Source: Streptomyces griseochromogenes (GTDB taxonomy: Bacteria > Actinomycetota > Actinomycetes > Streptomycetales > Streptomycetaceae). Taken from it: a stretch of DNA of 64,000 nt. Shown one piece after another: positions 52,601 through 61,600 of this stretch (positions are counted from its first letter, which is position 1; every line of letters begins with the position of its first letter). The notes below the pieces were generated by a model. It was given only the letters and a program-made list of their open reading frames with translations, did not search any database and was not told the DNA's origin. Where the stretch lies: contig NZ_CP016279.1 of assembly GCF_001542625.1 (NCBI RefSeq), positions 6,386,001-6,450,000 on the forward strand. The letters run 5' to 3'. The position numbers and the translations under genes are program-made.

Positions 52601-55600
52601 GCGAACACGTCGGCGGCCGGGAGTTCGACCCCCAGCTCGCGGGCGAAGGCGTTGCGCAGCCGGACCAGCATCAGCGAGTCCAGGCCGAGTTCCTTCAGGG
52701 CCGTGGTGGCGAACACGTCCACGGCGCCGCCGGACACCTCACCGACACGGGCTCGCACATAGGTCTCGAGCCATTCCGTCCGCTCCTGTCCGGTGGTGGC
52801 CGCGAACACCTTCTTCACGAGTTCGTCGGTGTCGCCGCCGCCGGCCGGGACGGTCACCAGGCCGGCCAGGAGCGGGCGGCTGCGGGCGGCGTCCGGGTCC
52901 AGGGCGAGCAGATCCCGGTCGAGGGCGATCGGGGCGAGCTGGCGACGGCCGGTGGCCAGCACCCGTTCGAACAGCTCGCCGCCGTCCTGCGGGGAGAAGG
53001 CGACCAGGCCCGAGCGGCTGGTCTCGGCGGCCCGGGTGCCGGACTCGGCGACCATGCCGACGCCGGCCCAGGCACCCCAGTCCAGACTGAGCGCCCGCCG
53101 TCCCGAGCGCGAGAGGTGGTGCGCCCAGGCGTCGAGGAAGGCGTTCGCGGCGGAGTACGCGCTCTGTCCCGCCGAGCCCAGCAGACCGGCCGCCGAGGCG
53201 AACAGGACCAGGTTCCGGGCCTCCGGGGCCAGCTCGGTGAGCAGGGCGGTGCCGAGCACCTTGGGTGCGAGGACGCGCCGGACCCGCTCGTCGGTGAGGT
53301 TGGCGAGGACGGCGTCGTCCAGCACACCGGCGGTGTGGACCACGGTGGCGACGGGGCCCGCCTCCCGGCGTACGGCGTCCAGGGCGGCGGAGAGTCCGGC
53401 TCGGTCGGCGACGTCGGCGCGGGCCAGGTGCACGGTGACGCCGCGCTGTTCCAGGCCCTGGATCCAGGCGGTGGCGGCCGCGTCGGGCGTGCCGCGGCTC
53501 AGCAGGGCGAGCCGCCGGGCGCCCCGCCGGACCAGCCGTTCGGCGACGACCCGGCCGAGGCCGCCGAGGCCACCGGTGATCAGGTGCACGCCGTCCGGCT
53601 GCTCGGGGTGGCCGCCGTCGTCGGGGCGGGTGCGAGCCAGGCGCGGGACGAGGCGGCCGGTGTAGCGCAGCGCGACCAGGCGTTCGTCGTCCGCGTGCCA
53701 CAGCTGCGTCCACAGCGCCTCGGTGCCGTCGTCGGCGGGCAGGTCGATCAGCGTGGTGGCGAGTTCCGGGTGCTCCTGGGCGACCGTGAGCCCGAAGCCC
53801 CAGGCGAGGGCCTGCTGCGGATGCGTCACCGCGCCGCTGTCACCGGCGGCCTGGCTGCCGCGTACGACGACGAACAGGCGCGTGGAACGGCCCTGCGCAC
53901 GCTCACGTCCGGTGAGGGCGCGGACCAGGTGCAGGGTGGTCAGGCAGCACAGCCGGGCGGCCTCCTCGGCGCTGTGGTCGTCGCGGACCGCCGGGGCGTC
54001 GAGCGCGGACAGCTGGACCACCCGGGCGGGCGGCGCGTCCGGGAACGCCTCGTCCAGGAGCCGGGCCAGCTGGGCCGGGTCGGCCGGGTCGAGGACGTAG
54101 CGGCCCGGGCCCTCGGTGCCGTAGGCCGTGCCTCGGCGGGCGACGGCGTACGGCACCGAGTCGCCGAGGCGGTCGGCCAGTTCGTCGGCGACTCCGGTCT
54201 CGTCGGCGAGGATGAGCCAGCCGCCCTCGGCGGGCCGCTCCTGTGCCGCGGGGCGGGGCTGCCAGCGGGTCTCGAAGAGGGCGCCGTCCAGGGGGGAGAG
54301 CGCGGCGAGCCGGAACTCGTCGGCCGCGAGGACGAGTCGGCCGCTCTCGTCCCACAGACGCAGGTCGAGCAGGGCGCTGTCCCCGTCCACCGAGCGCAGG
54401 TCGCAGCTCACCCAGGCGGGCGCGGTGCGCAGGCCCGTGAACCGCACGCGTCCGGCGCCGGCCGGCACGAAGGCCCTGCCGTCGGGTGCGTCGGCGGGCA
54501 GCGCGGCCGCGTGGAAGGAGGCGTCGAGCGTGGCGGGGTGCAGGAGGTGACCGGCCGCGGGCCGGGCGGCCAGGCGGGCGACCGCGCTCGTACGGCCGTC
54601 CCGATGGCCCTCCTCAAGGCCCCGGAAGGCGGGGCCGTAGTCGATGCCGAGGGCGGCGAGGCCGGCGTAGACGGCGGGCACGTCGACGGGCTCGGTGCAA
54701 CGCTCGCGCAGCGCGTCGAGCCCCGGCTCCGCTGCCGGGCCGGGCTGCGGCGTGGTGGCGATCCGCCCGGTCACGTGCCGGCGCCACTGGCGCTCACCGG
54801 CCGGGGCGGACGCGACGGTGAAGTCGCGGTAGCCGTCCTCGGCGCCTCGCAGCACCAGCTGCAGCCGTACGGGCCGTACGGCGTCCAGGCGCAGCGGCTG
54901 CACGAAACGGACGTCGGCCAGGTGGACCTCGTCGCCGTCCGAGACGGTGGCCGCGGCCTCCATCGCCATGTCGAGGAAGGCGGCGCCCGGCAGCCAGACC
55001 TCTCCGGTGACCTGATGGTCGGTCAGGTAGGCGAAACGCCCGTCGTTCAGGTCGATCTCGCTCTGGAAGAGGTCCCGGCCGGGTTCGTCGCTGGCCTGGA
55101 CGTGGGTGCCGAGCAGCGGGGAGCCGCCGGTGGCCGTGGCCTGGACCGGGGCGAGCCAGTGGCGTTCGCGGGCGAAGGCGTAGGTGGGCAGGCCGATGCG
55201 GCGGCCGCCCGGGAAGAGCGCCGTCCAGTTCGGCGTGTGCCCGGCCGTGTACAGCTCCCCCAGCCTGCCGAGGAGCATGTCGTGGCCGTCGCGGCCGCGG
55301 CGCAGTGAGCCGATCCCGGTCGCGTCGATTCCGGCCTCGGCCGCGACCGCCTCGATCGCCGAGGTGAGCGAGGGGTGCGGGCTGAGCTCCACGAAGTGGC
55401 GGTAGCCGTCGTCCAGCATCCGGCGGATCGTCTGCGCGAAGCGGACCGGCTGCCGGAGGTTCGCGAACCAGTAGGCGGCGTCCAGACCGTCCCCGGGGAC
55501 CGGTTCGGCCAGCACGGACGAGTAGAGCGGGGTCTCGGTGCGGGTGCCGCGGATGCCGGAGAAACGGTCGAGGAGTTCGGCGCGCAGGGGCTCCATGAGC

Positions 55601-58600
55601 GGGGTGTGCGAGGCGAACGGCGTCGACAGGACGCGGGCGGGGATGCCGCGCTCCTCCAGTCGGCGGCGCAGGGCGGCGAGCGCGTCGGACTCGCCGGAGA
55701 CCGCGGTGGCGCCGGGGCTGTTGACGGCTCCGACGAAGAGCCGGCCCGCATAGGGGGCGAGCAGGTCCTCGACGTCGGCGGGCGGCAGTTCCACGGCGAG
55801 CATGCCGCCGTGCCCGACGAGCGGGACCACCGCCGCGGCCCGCCCGGTGACGGCGGTCACGGCCTCGTCCAGGGTGAGGGCTCCGACGCTGTGGGCGGCG
55901 GCGATCTCCCCGAGGCTGTGGCCGACCACGGCGTCCGGGGTGACGCCGAGTTCCCGCCAGGCGGCGGCCAGGGCGGCGTTGACGGCGAAGAGGACCGGCT
56001 GCAGATATTCGGTGCGGTCGAGCGGGGAGAACTCCTCCGGCGCGCGCAGCACGTTGAGCACCGACCAGCCGACGTGGCGTTCGACGGCCTCGTCGATCCG
56101 GGTCAGCTCCGTGCGGAACGCCTCGCTCTGGGACAGCAGCTCCAGGCCCATGCCGGTCCATTGGCCGCCGTGCCCGGCGAACACGAAGGCCACCTTGCCG
56201 CTCTGCTCCTCGCGGGGCGCGGGCACGGGCCTGCGTCCGCTGCCCAGCGCCTTGAGGGAGGAGAGCAGTTCGTCCCGGTCGCCCGCGACGAGCGCGGTGC
56301 GCCACTCGAAGTGGCTGCGGTGCCGGGCCAGGGTGTGGGCGATGTCCGGGAGAGGGGTGTCGGCTCCGACGTAACGGGCGAGCCGGGCCGCCTGCCCGCG
56401 CAGCCCGGCCTCGCTGCGGCCGGAGAGCACGAACAGCCGTTTGCCGTCCGGGAGTTCCGTCGTACGGGCGGGCTTGGCCGGGGCCTCCTCCACGATGACA
56501 TGGGCGTTGGTGCCGCTGATGCCGAAGGCGCTGACTCCGGCGCGTCGCACCCGCTCGGCCGTCGCCGGCCAGGCGGCCGGTTCCTGGAGCAGCGCGAGCC
56601 CGCTGTCCTCCCATTCGACGTGCCGGCTCGGTGTGCCGGCGTGCAGGGTGCGCGGGAGGGTCTGGTGGCGCAGCGACTGCACGACCTTGATCAGTCCTGC
56701 GACGCCCGAAGCGGCCTGTACATGGCCGATGTTGGACTTCAGCGAGCCCAGGTACAGCGGCCGGTCCTGGGCGCGGGAGGCCGCGAAGACCTCGGCCAGG
56801 GCGCCCGCTTCGATCGGGTCGCCGAGGGTGGTCCCGGTGCCGTGCGCCTCGATGTGGTCGATGTCGGCGGGCGCGAGCCCGGACAGCTCCAGCGCGCGGC
56901 GGATCACGTCCACCTGGGCCGGGCCGTTGGGCGCGGACAGGCCCTGGCTGCGGCCGTCCTGGTTGACGGCGGTACCGCGCAGCACGGCCAGCACCTCGTC
57001 GCCGTCCCGCTCGGCGTCGCCCAGGCGCTTGAGGACCAGCATGCCCGCGCCCTCGGCCCAGATCGCGCCGTCGGCGTCGTCGGAGAAGGAGCGGCAGCGG
57101 CCGGTCGGGGACAGTCCGCGCAGGCGGCTGAACTCCACGAAGGTCTGCGGGGTCACCATCAGCGTCACTCCGCCGGCCAGGGCCAGATCGCACTCCCCCA
57201 GGCGCAGCGCCTGGGCGGCCAGATGGGTCGCCACCAGCGAGGACGAGCAGGCCGTGTCCACGGTCAGCGCCGGTCCGTGCAGGCCGAGCGCGTAGGCCAG
57301 TCGTCCGGAGGCGACGCTGAGCGCCGAGCCGGTGCCGACGTAGCCGTCGAGCTGGTCGAGGCGGGAGCCCGAGAGGTAGTCGCTGCCGAACATGCCGACG
57401 TACACGCCGGTGGTGCTGCCGGCGAGCCCGCCGGGCACGATTCCGGCGCCCTCCAGCGCCTCCCAGGAGGTCTCCAGGAGCAGCCGCTGCTGCGGGTCCA
57501 TGGCGGCGGCCTCCTTCGGGGTGATGCCGAAGAAGCCCGCGTCGAAGGACTCGATGTCGTCCAGGAAGCCGCCCTCGCGGGCGTAGGACTTGCCGAGGGC
57601 GTCCGGGTCGGGGTCGTACAGCGCGTCCACGTCCCAGCGTGCGGCGGGGAACGGACCGACCGCGTCCCGGCCGTCGGCGACCAGCCGCCACAGGTCGTCC
57701 GGGTCGCCGACCCCGCCGGGCAGCCGGCAGGCCATGCCCACGACGGCGATCGGTTCGTCGGTGGCTGCCGTACGCGCCGGCTGCGGCTGGGCCGGGGCCG
57801 GCCGCGCGGCTCGGCCGAGGGCGTGGCCGAGGAGGTACTCGGCGAGCCGGTCTGCGGTGGGGTGGTCGAAGAGGAGGGTGGCGGGCAGACGGGTGCCGAG
57901 CCGGGCGCCGATGCGGTTGCGCAGCTCGACGGCGGTGACGGAGTCCATGCCGAGGTCGCGCAGGGGCCGGCCGGGGCGCACGGACTCGGGTGAAGGCAGG
58001 CCGAGGGCGCGCGAGACCTCGTCGCGGACCAGGGCGAGGACACGCTCGGTCCGCTCGGCCTCGGGAAGCCGGGCCAGCCGGTCGGCCAGGGTCTCGCCGG
58101 TGGGCCCGGTGGTGTGCGCAGCGGGCAGCAGCGTGCGCCACAGGGCGGTGCCCACGGCGTCCGACTCGCGCAGGCGGGGCAGGTCGAGGGCCCAGGCGAC
58201 CAGGTGCGGGGCGCCGTGCCGCAGGGTCAGCTCCACCAGGTCACGGCCCTGGTCCGGGGTGAGGGCGCGGTGGCCGAGCCGGGCCATGCGGTCCAGGTCG
58301 GCGTGGGCGGCGGCGAGGCCCTCGCCGGCCCAGGCGCCGAAGGACACGGAGCCGGCGGGCAGGCCCAGGGACCGCCGGTGACCGGCCAGTTGGTCGAGGA
58401 AGACGTTGGCGGCGGCGTAGTTGCCCTGGCCGGCGTTGCCGACGACACCGGCGGCCGACGACACGAGGAGGAACAGGGCCAACGGAGTGTGGGCGGTGAG
58501 GCGGTGCAGATGGGCGGCGCCGTCGACCTTGGGCCGCAGCACCCGCGCCAGCCGCTCGGGCGTCAGCTCGGCGACCACCCCGTCGTCCAGGATCCCGGCG

Positions 58601-61600
58601 CAGTGCACGACACCCCGCAGGGGAAGCTCCTCCCCGACCCGGGCGAGTACGCCGGCGACGGCGGCCGGGTCGGTGACGTCACAGGCGACGACCTCGGTCT
58701 CGGCACCGAGCGCGGCCAGTTCGGCGACCGTCCCGGCCGCGCGGGGATCGGCGGCACCCTTGCGGGCCGTCAGCACGAGCCGGGGAACGCCCCGCCCGGC
58801 GAACAGGCGCGCCATGTGCCGGCCGACGGCGCCCAGGCCGCCGGTGATCAGGACGGTCCCGTCGGTGGGGATGCCCCCGGTCCCGTTCCGCTCCGGCGGT
58901 CGCACGGCGTTCGCGGGCCGGGCGCGCACCAGCCGTGGCGCGAACAACCTCTCCTCACGAAGGGCCAGTTCAGGCTCCTCACCCAGGCCTACGACCGCCC
59001 GGAGCGCCGGCACGGGATCGCCGTCGTCGAGGTCCAGCAGGGTCAGCCCGAGGTCCGGGTGTTCGGCACGGGCGCTGCGCGCCAGGCCCCACAGCACCGA
59101 CTGGGCGTATCCGGCCACCGGGTCGCCGTCGGCGGCGGCGACCGCCCCGCGCGTCACCCAGACGGTCCGGGCGGGCGCCTGCTCCCCGGGCAGGGCGATG
59201 AGGGCCTGCAGCTCGGCGAGGGCGGAGGCCGCCAGCTCATGGGCCGTGCGGGCGGGTTCGGCGTCCGGGGCGGGGCGTGGCCAGAACCGTACGACGACGT
59301 CGGTGCCCGGATCACGGCGCTCCAGCCCGCGCTGAGCGGCGGCGACCTGCGGGTCGGCCGGATCGCCCACCACGGCCCAGGCGAGGTCCGGCGCGACGGC
59401 GGGCGGGTCCTCGGTGACGGCCGTCCACGCCACCTCGTACAGGTGCCGCGCGTTCTCCGAACCGGCGTCGAGGTCGGCCGGGTCGGCGGCGCGCAGCCGT
59501 ACCGCCTCCAGACGCCCGGCGGGCAGGCCGTCGGCGTCCCACAGGGTGATGTCCAGGGTGAGGTCGGTGGCGGAGCCGCCGGTGCGCCGCACCTGCGCGG
59601 TCAGGTCGCCCGTGCCGCTCCAGGGCAGGACGCAGCGGCCCACGGCGACGGGGAGCAGGGCGCGTCCCTCGGCCACTCCGAGGGCGGCGGTCACATGGAG
59701 GGCGGCGTCCAGCAGGGCCGGGTGCAGCGGGTAGGGGCCGGCGACATCACGGGCGACGGCCGGCAGGGAGAGGCGGGCGAGGAGTTCGCCCTCGCCGATG
59801 GTGACCGCCGAGCGTACGGCCTGGAAGGCGGGCCCGTAGCCGAGGCCGAGAGCGGCGAGACGGTCGTACGTCCGCCCGGTCCAGGCCTCTTGGGCGGTGT
59901 CGGGCCACGCCGGGGGGTGGCCTGCGGCGGACGGGGCGGGCTCGGCCGCCGAGGCGGTGGCGTGCAGGGTCCAGCCGAGAAGGTCACGGCCGCGCGGACG
60001 GCTGTGCACGGTGATCTCGGGCACGGGCCCCGCGGTGACGACCTCGACGGAGACCTCGACGGTGCCGGAGGACGGCAGCACGAGGGGGCTGAGCAGGAGG
60101 AGGTCGGTGAGGTCGGCCGGACGGTCCGGGCGGGCCACGGCGAGCGCGGCGCGGCACAGCTCGATCACGGTGGTTCCGGAGACCACGATGCGGCCGAACA
60201 CGCTGTGGTCGGGCAGCCAGTCGGCGGTGGCGTGCGACCATTCGCCGCGGAAGGTCCAGCGGGTCTCGTCGGCGGACTGGAGCTGGATGCCGAGCAACGG
60301 GTGCGCGGCGCGGTCGAAGAGGGCGGGGCCGCCGGTGGCGGTCTCGGGCTCGGTCCAGTGGCGCTGCGGGTCCCAGGCGTAGGTCGGCAGATCGGCGGCG
60401 TTGCCGCCCGGGACCAGACGGCGCCAGTCGATCCGCCGTCCGTGGACGTGGAGTTCGGCGGCGGCCCTTTCCAGGCAGGCGGGCCCGTCCTCGTCCCGGC
60501 GCAGCGAGCCGACCGCGGTGAGATCGTGGCCGGTGTCCTCGCCGATGGTGCGCAGCGCGGTGAGCAGGGCCGGGTGCGGGCTCAGCTCCACGAAGTGGCG
60601 GTAGCCGTCGGCGAGCATGCGCTCGACGGTGGGTGCGAAGCGGACCGTGTCGCGCAGGTTGGTGTACCAGTGGTCCGCCTCCAGTGCCTCGGTGACCGGT
60701 TCGGCGGTGACCGTGGAGTACCAGGCGATGTCCGTCGGGTAGGTGGTGACGCCGTCGAGCTCGTCGAGGATCCGGTCGCGGACCGGTTCGACGCGGTCGC
60801 TGTGGGAGGCGTAGTCGACGTCGAGACGGCGGACGAACACCTGGCGCGCTTCGAGACCGGCGAGCAGGGCTTCGACCGGTTCGACGGCACCCGCGACCAC
60901 GGTGGCGCGGCCGCTGTTGACGGCGGCGACCGAGACGGATCCGTCGAGTGCGGCCCGGACCTCGGTGTGGGGCAGCGCGATCAGGGCCATGGTGCCGGTG
61001 CCGGACAGCTCGGTCAGGGCCTGGCTGCGCAGGGCGACCACGGCGGCCGCGTCGTTGAGGCTGAGCGCGCCGGCCACGCAGGCCGCGGCGACCTCGCCCT
61101 GGCTGTGCCCGATCACGGCGTCCGGGCGGACGCCCCGGGCCCGCCACACCGCGGCCAACGACACCATCACGGCGAACAGGGCGGGCTGCACGACGTCCAC
61201 CCGGTCCAGGGGCGGGGCACCGGCGTCGCCGCGCAGCACGGCCGCCACGGACCACTCGGTGAACGGGCGCAGCGCGGCGTCGCACCGGTCCAGCTCGTCG
61301 GCGAACACCGGGTCGCGGTCGAGCAGATCACGGGCCATCCCGGCCCACTGGCTGCCCTGGCCGGGGAAGACGAAGGCCAGTTTTCCGGCGGGGGTGCTCT
61401 GCTCGGGGCCCGCGGTGAGGTCCGGATCGCGGTGCCCGTCGGCGAGGGCACGCAGGGCGTCCAGGAGCCGTGCGCGGTCGGGCGCCAGGACGACGGCCCG
61501 GTGGTCGAAGTGGGTGCGGTGGTGGGCGAGGGTCGCGGCGACCGCGGCGAGCGGCAGCTCCGGGCGGGTTTCGAGGGCGTCGAGCAGCCGGGAGGCCTGG

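Noticed and set aside
47176..55308. 2710-codon open frame on the plus strand opposite the PKS and reductase
   Set aside because: A GC-rich shadow without any domain; the minus strand holds complete PKS domains over the same bases.
58860..60200. Possible enoylreductase between DH1 and KR1
   Set aside because: The segment is the KR structural subdomain; no LVHAAAGGVG-type NADPH motif is present. The same holds for module 2.
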